A DNA stretch of 64,000 bases from positions 2,170,001 to 2,234,000 of the forward strand of contig NZ_CP060007.1 of the NCBI RefSeq assembly GCF_014168535.1, written 5' to 3'. This stretch comes from Lacibacter sediminis. Lineage in GTDB: Bacteria; Bacteroidota; Bacteroidia; Chitinophagales; Chitinophagaceae. Shown in pieces: positions 34,138 through 43,061 of the stretch (position 1 is its first letter; each line of letters begins with the position of its first letter). The notes under the pieces are model-generated. The model was not told the DNA's origin. It searched no databases and saw only the letters and a program-made list of their open reading frames with translations. The position numbers and the translations under genes were made by a program.

Positions 34138-35154
34138 ATGCGACTGCTTATTTTTTTACTGTTCGGGTTCGTATTATTTTCCTGCAAGGAAAAGCAAACT
34201 GTTCCAACCGTTGCTGATTACTATAATTATGGTGACAGTGGTGTGCAATCAGCCGGAATAAAAATGATCCCCATTAAAACACCTGTTGGTGAGTTTAAAG
34301 TTTGGACGAAGCGGTTTGGTAATAATCCCCGCATCAAAATATTATTACTGCACGGTGGTCCTGCAATGACACATGAATACATGGAGTGCTTTGAAAGTTT
34401 TTTTCCAAAAGAAGGATTTGAGTTTTATGAGTATGATCAATTGGGTTCTTACTACAGTGATCAACCTAAAGACAGCAGCTTGTGGACCACAGAACGTTTT
34501 GTTGAAGAGGTGGAACAGGTGCGACAGGCAATTGGAGCTGACAGCAGTAACTTCTATGTACTTGGTAATTCATGGGGCGGTATACTTGCCATGGAATATG
34601 CACTCAAGTATCAGCAACACCTGAAGGGATTGCTGGTTGCAAACATGATGGCCAGTGCGCCGGAGTACGGCAAGTATGCACAGGAAGTATTAGCCAAGCA
34701 GATGGATTCATCTGTGCTTGCAGAAATCAGAGCTATTGAAGCAAAAAAAGATTTCTCTAATCCACGATACATGGAATTGTTGTTGCCGCATTTTTATAAA
34801 CAACATTTGTGCAGATTGGAAGAATGGCCCGATGGGTTTAACCGAACCATGAAACATGTGAATGGTGAAATTTATACGTTGATGCAGGGACCAAGTGAGT
34901 TTGGTGTAGGTGGTCGTTTAGTAAACTGGGATATTAAAGCAAGATTAAAAGAAATAAAAGTGCCAACGCTCATGATTGGTGCAAAACATGATACGATGGA
35001 TCCTGCTGCTATGGAAGAACAAAGTAAACTGGTGCAGAAAGGTCGTTATCTCTATTGCCCTAATGGAAGTCATTTAGCTATGTGGGATGATCAGCGGGTG
35101 TTTATGACCGGTGTGATCGATTTTATTAAAGATGTAGACGAGGGGAAATTTTAA
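34138..35154 (+). CDS. Lipoprotein alpha/beta hydrolase, proline iminopeptidase family
   Basis: A 338-residue exported lipoprotein (signal ending VLFSC, Cys16) with an alpha/beta-hydrolase fold of the S33 proline iminopeptidase family. The oxyanion motif is LHGGPAMTHEY, the nucleophile Ser145 in GNSWGG, the acid in GAKHDTMDP and the His in NGSHLAMWD. S33 enzymes release N-terminal proline; being a lipoprotein it would act on peptides in the periplasm or at the surface. ATG 34138 starts the signal peptide; the longer ORF translates the intergenic repeat. Confidence 0.88.
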   Translation: MRLLIFLLFGFVLFSCKEKQTVPTVADYYNYGDSGVQSAGIKMIPIKTPVGEFKVWTKRFGNNPRIKILLLHGGPAMTHEYMECFESFFPKEGFEFYEYDQLGSYYSDQPKDSSLWTTERFVEEVEQVRQAIGADSSNFYVLGNSWGGILAMEYALKYQQHLKGLLVANMMASAPEYGKYAQEVLAKQMDSSVLAEIRAIEAKKDFSNPRYMELLLPHFYKQHLCRLEEWPDGFNRTMKHVNGEIYTLMQGPSEFGVGGRLVNWDIKARLKEIKVPTLMIGAKHDTMDPAAMEEQSKLVQKGRYLYCPNGSHLAMWDDQRVFMTGVIDFIKDVDEGKF

Positions 35155-35171
35155 TCGCTTCTAAAAAAAAC

Positions 35172-35197
35172 AAGAGCTGCCTGAAAAGGCGGCTCTT
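35172..35197. terminator. Rho-independent terminator
   Basis: AAGAGCTGCCT (35172-35182) pairs with AGGCGGCTCTT (35187-35197) with one T-G wobble, loop GAAA, followed by TTTAA. It ends the hydrolase gene. Confidence 0.8.
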
Positions 35198-35251
35198 TTA
35201 ACGATTAACAGCTGACCGAAATATTGCACAGCCAGTATTTTTAAGATGGAC

Positions 35252-35632
35252 TTACATCCATTTTACGAGAAAGAGGTTAAACTCATCTCTTAATTCATTG
35301 ATCACTTTTTCAAAGCTTTCAAATTCGTCTTTAATTTTTTTGTGTTCTGCCACCTGTTGCGATTCGACACGACCTACATGTTCTTTCAGATCAAGCATTG
35401 CTTTGTGGGCATGTTCATTAATGTTGTGGCGTAATTCATCGATGCTGTTTCGCTGAATGATAAATTGATTTTGAAAATGCTCAACGCCTTTCATTGTATC
35501 AATCCCTGTGTTCTTTTGCGCAACTTCGGCTAAACGGTTCTCGAGAATATCAAGTTCATTATCATAAAAATCAACTGCCTTTAACCAATCCTGGTGTTCG
35601 GCTACAAGATGTGGGACTGCTGTATAGCTCAT
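35252..35632 (-). CDS. Coiled-coil protein of unknown function
   Basis: A 126-residue hydrophilic, almost all-helical protein (many heptad-like Leu/Ile/Val spacings, e.g. FYDNELDILENRLAEVA) with no signal peptide. Three predicted helices separated by short breaks recall small bundle proteins. ATG 35632 (MSYTAVPHLV) is preferred over the ORF start at 35665. No known domain is recognised. Confidence 0.65.
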   Translation of the reverse strand: MSYTAVPHLVAEHQDWLKAVDFYDNELDILENRLAEVAQKNTGIDTMKGVEHFQNQFIIQRNSIDELRHNINEHAHKAMLDLKEHVGRVESQQVAEHKKIKDEFESFEKVINELRDEFNLFLVKWM

Positions 35633-35784
35633 GGTATTCAGTTTTATATTTTGTTTCTGAAGCATGTTAACATGCCAAAGTTTCCTGAATACGATCAGTT
35701 AAAATATGATGAAAGTCAGCGAAAAGAATGAGAGTTTTCAGGATTGGTTTGAATACCTGAGGCGTGGACCGACCTGGCTTTAAG

Positions 35785-36066
35785 TTACTTAATGATCACT
35801 TCTTTTACCGCATGTTCATTAAACAGTTCATTAATGCGGTTACGTATTTTTTCTTTTTGAAAAAGGAGTTCCTGCTTTAGCGGAGCTACACTTGTGGTAA
35901 TAATGAGTTGCTGGTTAATAAGTTTAATGTCGTCGGTATATTTCCCAATCGTGTTGCCCATGAGTTCGGCCCACACATCTTTTATCTCCAATGCACGCAC
36001 TCTTTGCTTGAGTTTACTCTGTTTGAGAAACTGTTCCATTGCTTCCTGTATACTCATTTCAGCCAT
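35785..36066 (-). CDS. DciA-like (DUF721) protein
   Basis: A 93-residue DUF721 protein: IKDVWAELMGNTIGKYT is the family signature, followed by beta strands (LIITTSVAPLKQELLFQ) and KIRNRINEL. DciA of other phyla loads the replicative helicase DnaB; Bacteroidota members are shorter. The neighbouring recF gene, 158 bp upstream and on the same strand, supports a DNA replication or repair context, as in many genomes. Confidence 0.85.
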   Translation of the reverse strand: MAEMSIQEAMEQFLKQSKLKQRVRALEIKDVWAELMGNTIGKYTDDIKLINQQLIITTSVAPLKQELLFQKEKIRNRINELFNEHAVKEVIIK

Positions 36067-36187
36067 GCAGCGAAGGTAATTTAAATTGCTGAGTAGTTAG
36101 TGGTTAAGGGTGAGTGGAGAATGAGTAATTGGTAATTAGGAATTCGGAAAAGACAAAAGAATAAGACACAAGACCTGTGCCGGGCCC

Positions 36188-36220
36188 ATCAACTTAGAAC
36201 TTCAGAACTCAGAACTTTCT
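36188..36220. repeat. AACTTAGAACTTCAGAACTC repeat
   Basis: In the gap between recF and the DUF721 gene, 36190-36216 reads CAACTTAGAACTT followed by CAGAACTCAGAACT. The same string with one change lies at 43907-43933 upstream of the TSUP gene end. It is preceded by ACACAAGACC-type words (36148-36178). Both are members of dispersed low-complexity families. Confidence 0.65.
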
Positions 36221-36224
36221 TGTT

Positions 36225-37307
36225 CTACGAAAGTTCAATCAACTGCACCTTTTTGCCCAAGGCTTCAAAAGCAGCAATGATCCTGTCGGGGTGGGGGTCT
36301 GTTAAGAATACCTGTCCGCCGAATTGTGTGCATACATAATCCAATAAATTGTGCATCCGGATAGCATCCAGTTTTTCAAACACATCATCCAATAAAAGAA
36401 GTGGAGCAAAACCCTTCTGTTCTTTCAATACTTCAGCTTCTGCAAGTTTTAAACTGAAGAGTAAACTTTTACGCTGCCCCTGCGAAGCTGTTTGTTTAAA
36501 ACCTTCATCATTCAATGAAAACAAGAGATCATCTTTATGAATACCGGTAGTGCTGCGTTGCAGCAGATAATCTTTCTCTCTCGATTGTTGTAATAAACTT
36601 TCAAAGGATTGTTCAAGCAATTTACTTTCATAACTCACTTTTACAGGTTCTGTTTTTCCGGCAATGGTTTGGTAAAACTGTAAAACCTGTTCATTGAAAG
36701 CGGGTAGAAAATCTTTTCGTTTTGTGTAAATATAATTTCCGGCATTGAGCAATTGTTCATCCAAAACATCAAGCAACGCATCATTTCTTGTTTGCGATTG
36801 GGCACAGCTCTTTAAAAAACTATTTCGCTGCTGAATCACTTTGTTGTAAATGATGAGTTGCTGCAAATAAGTTGCGTCTAACTGTGAAAGCATTGAATCT
36901 AAAAATAATCGACGTTCTTCGCTGCCACCAATGATCAGTTCCACATCATCAGGAGCAATCACCACACAGGGATATTTGCCGATATGCTGCGAGAATTTTT
37001 CGTAAGGCACAGCATTGCAGGAAATCTCTTTCTTTCCTGTTTCACGCAATACAATATTGATCACAGTCTCCTCTGTTCCTTCATTCATCTGGCCCTCAAT
37101 CCTGAAACCCTGCAATCCATGTTGCACATTGGCATTGTCGGTCCCTGAAAAATAGCTTTTGGTAAAACACAGGTAATGGATAGCGTCGAGAAGATTTGTT
37201 TTGCCGATCCCGTTTGCTCCGGTAACAGCCACGATCATTTCACCAAACGAAAAACGCTGATGGGTATAGTTTTTGAACTGTGTAATGTTGATCGATCTCA
37301 GGAACAT
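36225..37307 (-). CDS. recF: DNA replication and repair protein RecF
   Basis: A 360-residue SMC-like ATPase that helps RecOR load RecA at gaps. Walker A is GANGIGKTN, the ABC signature ASQGQRKSL, and Walker B LLLLDDVFEKLD, all intact. The N-terminal FLRSINITQFKNY is typical. ATG 37307 was chosen over a TTG at 37316. Its ORF ends 158 bp before the DUF721 gene on the same strand. Confidence 0.95.
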   Translation of the reverse strand: MFLRSINITQFKNYTHQRFSFGEMIVAVTGANGIGKTNLLDAIHYLCFTKSYFSGTDNANVQHGLQGFRIEGQMNEGTEETVINIVLRETGKKEISCNAVPYEKFSQHIGKYPCVVIAPDDVELIIGGSEERRLFLDSMLSQLDATYLQQLIIYNKVIQQRNSFLKSCAQSQTRNDALLDVLDEQLLNAGNYIYTKRKDFLPAFNEQVLQFYQTIAGKTEPVKVSYESKLLEQSFESLLQQSREKDYLLQRSTTGIHKDDLLFSLNDEGFKQTASQGQRKSLLFSLKLAEAEVLKEQKGFAPLLLLDDVFEKLDAIRMHNLLDYVCTQFGGQVFLTDPHPDRIIAAFEALGKKVQLIELS

Positions 37308-37441
37308 GGGCTGCAAGATAAGAAGAGGACAGATGTAATGAAGTTTTTTGCAATTGGCTGTTTCATCACAAAAACTTCACCTTCGCTTGCCTTTTTTGTT
37401 AGTAACTTGTACAACACCTTTTTTTAAACATAAAACTTACA

Positions 37442-37735
37442 ATGATGGAAGAGAACAAAAGCACCCAGGCAACAGAAAGCGAAAAACAAAGCTGGAAAGA
37501 CAAGGCTGAAGACACTTTGCAGGATCTGAAAGCGAAAGCATCGGTTTATGCGGAGAAAGCTGAAGATAAACTTGAAGAATTGAAGGACAAAGCCGAAGAC
37601 AAATTTGAAGAGTTCAAGGATAAGGCCGAAGATGTGGTAGATGATCTGAAAGAAAAAGCATCCGGTCTTTGGGACAAAGTGAAAGATAAGTTTGATGGCG
37701 ATGATGAACCGGCGAAAAAAAATCCAGGTAATTAA
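37442..37735 (+). CDS. Charged amphipathic-helix protein with LEA-like 11-residue repeats
   Basis: A 97-residue, highly charged protein (Lys, Glu, Asp, Ala dominate) with repeats such as DKAEDKLEELK, DKAEDKFEEFK and DKAEDVVDDLK at about 11-residue spacing. This is the pattern of group-3 LEA and apolipoprotein-like helices, which cover membranes or protect proteins during drying or stress. There is no signal peptide. A strong terminator follows at 37744-37765. The role is inferred from repeat pattern only. Confidence 0.75.
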   Translation: MMEENKSTQATESEKQSWKDKAEDTLQDLKAKASVYAEKAEDKLEELKDKAEDKFEEFKDKAEDVVDDLKEKASGLWDKVKDKFDGDDEPAKKNPGN

Positions 37736-37743
37736 GCTTCCAC

Positions 37744-37765
37744 AGGCTGCAAGAGATTGCAGCCT
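37744..37765. terminator. Rho-independent terminator
   Basis: AGGCTGCAA (37744-37752), loop GAGA, TTGCAGCCT (37757-37765) and then a T-run. It separates the LEA-like gene from the next gene, whose start codon lies only 19 bp beyond the stem. Confidence 0.88.
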
Positions 37766-37783
37766 TTTTTCTTTCTTTGTTTT

Positions 37784-38377
37784 ATGGGCGATCATTTTTT
37801 ACAATACGACCTGCAGGCAATTGAAGTAAGCTTGTGGGAACTGCTTCTGGAATCAGTAAAATCTTTCAAGGCTCCTTTTCATACAGGTTCAGTGGCTACT
37901 GTTTATGAGCAAAGACCGGAAGTACGCACTGTTGTGTTGCGACATGCAGATGCTGAGCAGAAGAAATTGTTTTTTCATACGGATACACGTTCACCCAAAG
38001 TGCGACAGTTGCAAATAAATCAGCAATTGAGTTGGCTGTTTTATGATAAGGATATTCGAATGCAACTTCGCTTAGCTGCTGTAGCTGTTATTCATACAAA
38101 TGATGAAGTGGCGAATGAGGCATGGGAGCAGGCGAGGCTTGCCAGCAGGTTAACTTATACAACATCATCAGCATCGGGTACAATTCTTACTGCACCTGAA
38201 TTAATTAATCTCAGTCAAACAGATGTAGAGCCCGAATTAATAACAACTGCACGCAATAATTTTTGTGTTGTGGAAACTACCGTTCAGGAAATGGATTGGG
38301 TATTGCTGCACCACACAGGTAACCGCAGGGCTTTGTTTAACTATAACACACAACAATTTCAATGGATACAGGTTTAA
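37784..38377 (+). CDS. Pyridoxamine 5'-phosphate oxidase-like flavoprotein
   Basis: A 197-residue FMN-binding split-barrel protein. Strands RPEVRTVVLRHAD, KLFFHTDTRSPKVRQL, LSWLFYDKDIRMQLRLAA and the C-terminal WVLLHHTGNRRALFNY match the PNPOx-like family. It lacks the long C-terminal motif of true PdxH, so a role in vitamin B6 synthesis is not secure; related proteins are general flavin or heme-binding oxidoreductases. ATG 37784 is just after the terminator. The cupin gene overlaps its end by 16 bp. Confidence 0.78.
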   Translation: MGDHFLQYDLQAIEVSLWELLLESVKSFKAPFHTGSVATVYEQRPEVRTVVLRHADAEQKKLFFHTDTRSPKVRQLQINQQLSWLFYDKDIRMQLRLAAVAVIHTNDEVANEAWEQARLASRLTYTTSSASGTILTAPELINLSQTDVEPELITTARNNFCVVETTVQEMDWVLLHHTGNRRALFNYNTQQFQWIQV

Positions 38378-38877
38378 ACTACACTGCAAATGAATTGATC
38401 AGCATGTTGCAGCTGGAGCCGCACCCCGAAGGAGGCTTTTACAGTCGAACTTATGCCAGCGATGAACAAATTTCCGCCGCAGTTTTGCCCGCAAGGTTTG
38501 GTGCCAATCGCTCGATCTCCACAGCTATTTATTTTTTGCTGGAGGGGAAAGATTATTCAGCGTTCCATCGTATCAAGAGCGATGAGCTTTGGCATTTTTA
38601 TGCAGGTGGCGGCTTGCATATTTATGTTATTCATCCCGATGGAAGGGGAGAAGTATTGTTACTGGGGAATGGTCTTGCCAATGGTTATCGTTTTCAGCAT
38701 GTAGTAAAAGCAGGTTGCTGGTTTGCATCGAAGCCAGCAACTGAGAACAGTTTTTCATTAGTGGGTTGCACGGTAGCTCCCGGTTTTGATTTTGATGATT
38801 TTGAAATGGCAAAAGAAGTTGAATTGTTGAACTTATTTCCTCAACACAGACAATGGATTAAACAGTTGTGCAGATAA
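38362..38877 (+). CDS. Cupin_5 (DUF985) family protein
   Basis: A 171-residue cupin. The opening LQLEPHPEGGFYSRTY and the motif FHRIKSDELWHFYAG are hallmarks of the DUF985/Cupin_5 family; VGCTVAPGFDFDDFEMA closes the barrel. Relatives include a YML079w-like fold of uncertain activity. The 16-bp overlap with the flavoprotein gene implies translational coupling. Confidence 0.88.
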   Translation: MDTGLNYTANELISMLQLEPHPEGGFYSRTYASDEQISAAVLPARFGANRSISTAIYFLLEGKDYSAFHRIKSDELWHFYAGGGLHIYVIHPDGRGEVLLLGNGLANGYRFQHVVKAGCWFASKPATENSFSLVGCTVAPGFDFDDFEMAKEVELLNLFPQHRQWIKQLCR

Positions 38878-38967
38878 GGCTTTCTAAAAGTGTTTTCCCT
38901 CTTTTTATTTCTCAGAAAGACAACCGTACCCTGAGTATAATCGTTAGTATATCAAACAAACATTTTT

Positions 38968-39489
38968 ATGAGAAAGCAATTTCAACAAACCGCCTTTTTG
39001 CTGGGCATAACGATTGCCTTAGCCTCCTGCTCAAAGTATTCAAATGAAATGACAGAAAATCAGAGCCGTCTTTCTGAAAAGCAAAATGAATTTTCAGCAA
39101 CAATGCCTGCCTCTCAAAGCAGCGATGACGTTATCGTTTTTACCCAGGTTGTTCAACTTGAAGGCAGCCAGGAAGTGCCTGCAGTAGATACCGATACAAA
39201 GGGTATTGCCATTTTACGTGTATCAAAAAGTAAGAAACTTTATTCGAAAATTATTATCCAGAAACTTGCAGATGGTGATGCGCTTCGTTTTGCACATGTA
39301 CACATGGGTGCCAGAGGTGCAAATGGTCCGGTTCGTATTGGTTTGGCTGATAATGCGTCGCAGTTTGGAATTAACAGAACCATACAGCTTACCGACGCTC
39401 AATTTACGTTACTTACTGAAGGTGCATGCTATGTTAATGCGCATTCCAATTTTTCTCCCGGTGGTATTGTGCGTGGACAGATACGATAA
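38968..39489 (+). CDS. CHRD-domain lipoprotein
   Basis: A 173-residue lipoprotein (signal ending ALASC, Cys21) with one CHRD domain (~55-173): VQLEGSQEVPAVDTDTKG, ALRFAHVHMGARGANGPV and CYVNAHSNFSPGGIVRGQI. CHRD domains are named after chordin and in bacteria occur in exported proteins of unknown role, possibly metal- or ligand-binding. A hairpin follows. Confidence 0.88.
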   Translation: MRKQFQQTAFLLGITIALASCSKYSNEMTENQSRLSEKQNEFSATMPASQSSDDVIVFTQVVQLEGSQEVPAVDTDTKGIAILRVSKSKKLYSKIIIQKLADGDALRFAHVHMGARGANGPVRIGLADNASQFGINRTIQLTDAQFTLLTEGACYVNAHSNFSPGGIVRGQIR

Positions 39490-39510
39490 ATAGCAGAATG
39501 TATTTTTTTG

Positions 39511-39551
39511 AAAGCTTTTATTATTTCCTTACAGGGAATGATAAAAGCTTT
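39511..39551. terminator. Hairpin between convergent CHRD and carbonic anhydrase genes
   Basis: AAAGCTTTTAT (39511-39521) pairs with ATAAAAGCTTT (39541-39551); an inner ATTTCC/GGAAT pairing extends it. A-rich and T-rich flanks suit a bidirectional terminator. Confidence 0.75.
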
Positions 39552-39566
39552 TTCATTTCAGGTGTA

Positions 39567-40304
39567 TTAAAGAAATACTACTTCGCCGGTGTGTAAATTA
39601 TAATAAGCACCAGCAATTATTATTTCGCCTTGGTCAGCCATTTCTTTTAAAAGGGGACTTTGCTTCCTTATTGTTTCAATTGTGTTTAAAACGTTTTGCT
39701 TTGCCACATATTCAACAAAGGCCGGATCTTTTGCTGTTTTCTTTCCGGTGAAATCGGCGCACCGCTCTACTGCCGGTTTTATTTTTGATAACATCGCTGT
39801 TATATTCCCCATTTGTACATTATCAATCGCTGCTTTAATTGCACCGCATGATTCATGGCCCAGTACCAATATGAGTTTGGCACCTGCTACTTTGCAACCA
39901 AACTCCATACTGCCCAGCAGATCTTCATTCACAAAATTACCGGCAACTCTGCCTACAAACAGATCGCCGATGCCTTTATCAAATACATCTTCTACCGGTA
40001 CACGGCTATCTAAACAAGAAAGAATAACTGCTTTTGGATATTGCCCTTGCGAAGCATCACGCACCATCGCCGAATGATCACGTGCTGTAAGATCTTGATG
40101 TGCGTAACGGTAATTGCCATCCTTCAAACTCTTTAATACCTGTTCAGGTGTTAACGCCTTTTGTTCGTCGGCCGAAAGTACTTTTTCAACTAATGGTTTG
40201 GGTATTTCTGCTTCCGTTTTCTTTGTTGCAGTTGATTGATTGCAGGAAGTTGAACATAGAAGCAAACCTGTTGCAAAAACAATAGTAAAAATTATACGAA
40301 GCAT
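39567..40304 (-). CDS. Beta-class carbonic anhydrase with lipoprotein signal
   Basis: A 245-residue enzyme converting CO2 to bicarbonate. The zinc site is complete: Cys97 and the Asp-Arg pair 99/101 in LSCLDSRVP, and His150 with Cys153 in GHESCGAIKAA. The first 21 residues are a lipoprotein signal (LLCSTSC), so the enzyme should be exported to the periplasm or outer membrane; most beta-class enzymes are cytoplasmic. This suggests CO2 capture or pH control at the cell surface. Confidence 0.92.
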   Translation of the reverse strand: MLRIIFTIVFATGLLLCSTSCNQSTATKKTEAEIPKPLVEKVLSADEQKALTPEQVLKSLKDGNYRYAHQDLTARDHSAMVRDASQGQYPKAVILSCLDSRVPVEDVFDKGIGDLFVGRVAGNFVNEDLLGSMEFGCKVAGAKLILVLGHESCGAIKAAIDNVQMGNITAMLSKIKPAVERCADFTGKKTAKDPAFVEYVAKQNVLNTIETIRKQSPLLKEMADQGEIIIAGAYYNLHTGEVVFL

Positions 40305-40406
40305 TGAACAAGCAATTAAATGTTGGGTAATAGCTGAAGTTAATTCTTTTTTTGGATGGAAGTAAACGCTGACTTCAGTTGCATTACTGCTATTTGAGAT
40401 TGATCC

Positions 40407-40985
40407 TTATAAAATATTCTTCAACTGAAGATATTGCAACAGCATGATCGTTTTCGCATCTTTTATTTCACCTGTTTCAATCATGCGGATAGCTTTTTCA
40501 AAAGGAAGTTCCAGTACTTCAATGTTTTCCTGTTCGTGTTCAACACCACCGCCTTCAGCAATTTTCATTTGCGGTTCGTAGGCCGCAATAAACAGGTAGA
40601 GAATTTCTGTAACTGATCCGGGTGACATATATGCCTCGTACACTTTTTTGATCTCTGTTACTTGGTAACCGGTTTCTTCTTCCGTTTCACGACGTATGCA
40701 ATCTTCGGGATTGTCTTTGTCTAACAAACCAGCGCACACTTCAATCAGCATGCCTGTTTCATTGCCGTTGATATAAGTAGGCAAACGGAATTGTTGTGTA
40801 AGTATGACTGTTTTTTGCTGCAGGTTGTACAATAAAATTGCAGCACCATTACCACGGTCGTAAGCTTCCCGTTGCTGTACCTGTGTGCTGCCATCTTTCT
40901 TCCGATACTCATAGGTTACTTTCTTTAAAGTATACCAGTTATTTGAAAGAATTTCGGTTTTCAGAATATTGATATTGCTGTTCAT
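40407..40985 (-). CDS. nudK: NudK-like Nudix hydrolase
   Basis: A 192-residue Nudix enzyme. The box reads [21 protein letters not shown], slightly longer in the loop than the classic form, as in E. coli NudK (GDP-mannose pyrophosphatase). [17 protein letters not shown] and [12 protein letters not shown] also match NudK/ADP-ribose pyrophosphatase types. It hydrolyses nucleotide-sugar diphosphates; the exact substrate is inferred from similarity. Confidence 0.87.
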   Translation of the reverse strand: MNSNINILKTEILSNNWYTLKKVTYEYRKKDGSTQVQQREAYDRGNGAAILLYNLQQKTVILTQQFRLPTYINGNETGMLIEVCAGLLDKDNPEDCIRRETEEETGYQVTEIKKVYEAYMSPGSVTEILYLFIAAYEPQMKIAEGGGVEHEQENIEVLELPFEKAIRMIETGEIKDAKTIMLLQYLQLKNIL

Positions 40986-41014
40986 AGTTTGATGAAGTAA
41001 GGTTGTGACCGTTG

Positions 41015-41470
41015 TTATTGCATTGCTACATTATTTACTTCTATCCAGTAGCCATCAAGGTCCTGAAAAAATATTTGTTTGATGCCATCAGCACGTATGT
41101 TCACCGTATTTGGTTTGCCCGGCCAATCGCTATAAGGAATTTTTAATCGTTTGAGGTTTTCAAGGAATGCATCAAAGTTTCCGCTGGTTAAACCAACATG
41201 AATGGCCTTATTGGTAACTATCGGTTCTTTAATAACAGAAATGAGATGTAATTCTCTGTCATCACTCAAAGCAAACCAACGGATGCCTTCAATCGCTGAA
41301 CGATTGGTGATTTCCTTTAAGCGCAATACTTCTTTATAAAAAGCTGCTGAGCGGTTTACATCTTTCACTGATAATGCGAGGTGATTAAATGCAAATTTGA
41401 AGTAACTGGTATCCTGTGCTTTTAATTGTAAAAACGAGCACAAAAGCAGAATGAGAAAATAATATTTCAT
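41015..41470 (-). CDS. Secreted VOC (glyoxalase/dioxygenase fold) protein
   Basis: A 151-residue protein with a signal peptide ([19 protein letters not shown]) and one VOC domain: [21 protein letters not shown] opens it, and [16 protein letters not shown] closes it, carrying metal-ligand-like His and Glu positions. VOC enzymes include glyoxalase I and dioxygenases; an exported version is less common, and substrate is unknown. The longer ORF start at 41575 is not used because it would bury the signal peptide. Confidence 0.8.
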   Translation of the reverse strand: MKYYFLILLLCSFLQLKAQDTSYFKFAFNHLALSVKDVNRSAAFYKEVLRLKEITNRSAIEGIRWFALSDDRELHLISVIKEPIVTNKAIHVGLTSGNFDAFLENLKRLKIPYSDWPGKPNTVNIRADGIKQIFFQDLDGYWIEVNNVAMQ

Positions 41471-41540
41471 GTATTGATAATTTGCAAACGGCGAAAGGTC
41501 TACTGAAGATAACGTTTTACAAGCGAAAGATGTCGAGCTT

Positions 41541-42020
41541 CTATTTTCTTTTTCCAAGCAACATAAACTCTTCAAAGCGATTTGTGATATTGTTCATCAT
41601 TGACCCGATCAGGAAAACAGTAAACAGTAATATAATTGACAGAACGCCTGCTCTTAAAAGATCTGTACTAAAATCGTGAATAACAAAGTCATATAAATCG
41701 TATAAAACAATGCACGTCAGAATATAAAACAAAAGTACAAGGATATAGTTAGGGCGAACAGTTATATCTATTTTGGTGGCTGTATTGTCTGGGGTAAGTT
41801 GTCCTTCAAGAAGAACAAACGTTTTAGGTATGCCTCTTGTAAATGCTCCAAGAGTTTGTTTATTCTTAAGTGTAAAGCTGTTATCTTCCTGAATCTTGCC
41901 GGTAAGATTTATTGCAACATCATACCAGCTCGACTTTCTTAATGATTTAATTCTCTGCCGCACATCTTCAATGCCTGTATGTGTTTCGTATTTGTGTTTG
42001 CGTTGAAAAAGAAAGTTCAT
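41541..42020 (-). CDS. Two-helix membrane protein of unknown function
   Basis: A 159-residue protein. The N-terminal ~90 residues are soluble with beta strands (SWYDVAINLTGKIQ). Two transmembrane helices follow (about 91-115 and 124-145) and a basic C-terminus (MLLGKRK). It is 34 bp downstream of the anti-sigma-like gene on the same strand and may share its transcript. No family is recognised. Confidence 0.6.
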   Translation of the reverse strand: MNFLFQRKHKYETHTGIEDVRQRIKSLRKSSWYDVAINLTGKIQEDNSFTLKNKQTLGAFTRGIPKTFVLLEGQLTPDNTATKIDITVRPNYILVLLFYILTCIVLYDLYDFVIHDFSTDLLRAGVLSIILLFTVFLIGSMMNNITNRFEEFMLLGKRK

Positions 42021-42054
42021 TTACGAGAGTAATTTAACTTCAAACTTATTTTCA

Positions 42055-42411
42055 TCACCCGTTCTTCATCTTATAGATCACCAGAAATCCAAGTACGATC
42101 AACACAAGTATTAAAAAAGTTGTAACAATAATCAATGATTGATTTGGTACAGGTTTGTGTTTGCGTTTCCTGCGCTGTTGTTGTAATTGAAGGGAGAGTT
42201 GTTTATTGAGATCAGCCAACGCATGTTGCATCTTTTTTTCATCGGCCATACGTAAACCTTCTTCCGCATCACTCATCATATCAGACGAAGAAAGTCGTTG
42301 CTCAACTGCATTCCGTTCTTCGGGTGTAAGATTTCCGTGCAGGTATTGGAGTAATTCCTGTTCAGTGAGATCGTCACGCTGGTTCAATATGTCGAGCAGG
42401 TTATCGGCCAT
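42055..42411 (-). CDS. Small membrane protein, probable anti-sigma-like partner
   Basis: A 118-residue single-pass protein. The cytoplasmic N-terminus has an acidic helical region with LTEQELLQYLHGNLTPEERNAVE, like the zinc-less anti-sigma-factor domain or ASD in many ECF operons. A basic stretch (QQQRRKRKHKPV) and one transmembrane helix (~93-114) follow. It overlaps the upstream sigma factor gene by 11 bp, which supports an anti-sigma or regulatory role. Confidence 0.72.
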   Translation of the reverse strand: MADNLLDILNQRDDLTEQELLQYLHGNLTPEERNAVEQRLSSSDMMSDAEEGLRMADEKKMQHALADLNKQLSLQLQQQRRKRKHKPVPNQSLIIVTTFLILVLIVLGFLVIYKMKNG

Positions 42412-42970
42412 TGTTCTGTTGTTTCAGCAAAATCATTTTCAAGTTACGTTTTCCATTCTGAATATAGCTTTTCACCTGCATTAAGCTGTAGCCGGTGCTG
42501 GTGGCAATATCGGTGTAGCTTTGTTTCTGCAGGTAAAATAATTCAATACAGGTTCGTTGCTCCGGTATCAGTTCAGTTACGGCAATGGTTAGCCGCTCCA
42601 GTAATTCATCTTTTTGCAAATGCTCGGTGTGGTTCACGTCTTCAGCAGGGGTGGCCATCATCTGTTCACTTAATTCTTTAGGCAATTTACCTTTATCCCG
42701 CAGCTGCATCAGGCAATGGTTCTTGGCAACCATATAGATCCAGCTCTTGAAATAATCAACTTTGTATTTACCCAGTTCTTTAATGGCTTTTTCGAAAACC
42801 TGTTGCACAGCATCCTTGGCTTCCTCCTCATTCTTCAGATATTTCATACAAACACCAAACAACAACACGGTATAACGTTGCAGCAACTGGCCAAGCCATT
42901 TATTATCGCCATCGTGGTAAAAGCGGTTGAGTAATTCCTGGTCGGGTATGGTGGAGTAGGTTGTATTCAC
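42401..42970 (-). CDS. ECF-type RNA polymerase sigma factor
   Basis: A 189-residue sigma-70 family protein with region 2 (LFGVCMKYLKNEEEAKDAVQQ, DYFKSWIYMVAKNHCL) and region 4 (LIPEQRTCIELFYLQKQS, LMQVKSYIQNGKRNLK). It should direct polymerase to stress or envelope genes. The start is GTG at 42970: no in-frame ATG lies between it and the upstream stop, and the region 2 motif would be lost otherwise. The overlapping downstream gene is a likely anti-sigma factor. No target promoters can be identified from this window. Confidence 0.88.
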   Translation of the reverse strand: MNTTYSTIPDQELLNRFYHDGDNKWLGQLLQRYTVLLFGVCMKYLKNEEEAKDAVQQVFEKAIKELGKYKVDYFKSWIYMVAKNHCLMQLRDKGKLPKELSEQMMATPAEDVNHTEHLQKDELLERLTIAVTELIPEQRTCIELFYLQKQSYTDIATSTGYSLMQVKSYIQNGKRNLKMILLKQQNNGR

Positions 42971-43061
42971 AAACAGGTTTGTGAGGTCAAGTTAGTTATT
43001 TCTGTTGAAGAGATGCAAGGGCACACAAAATTCCATATATTCATAGAAACGAATTTTGTAA

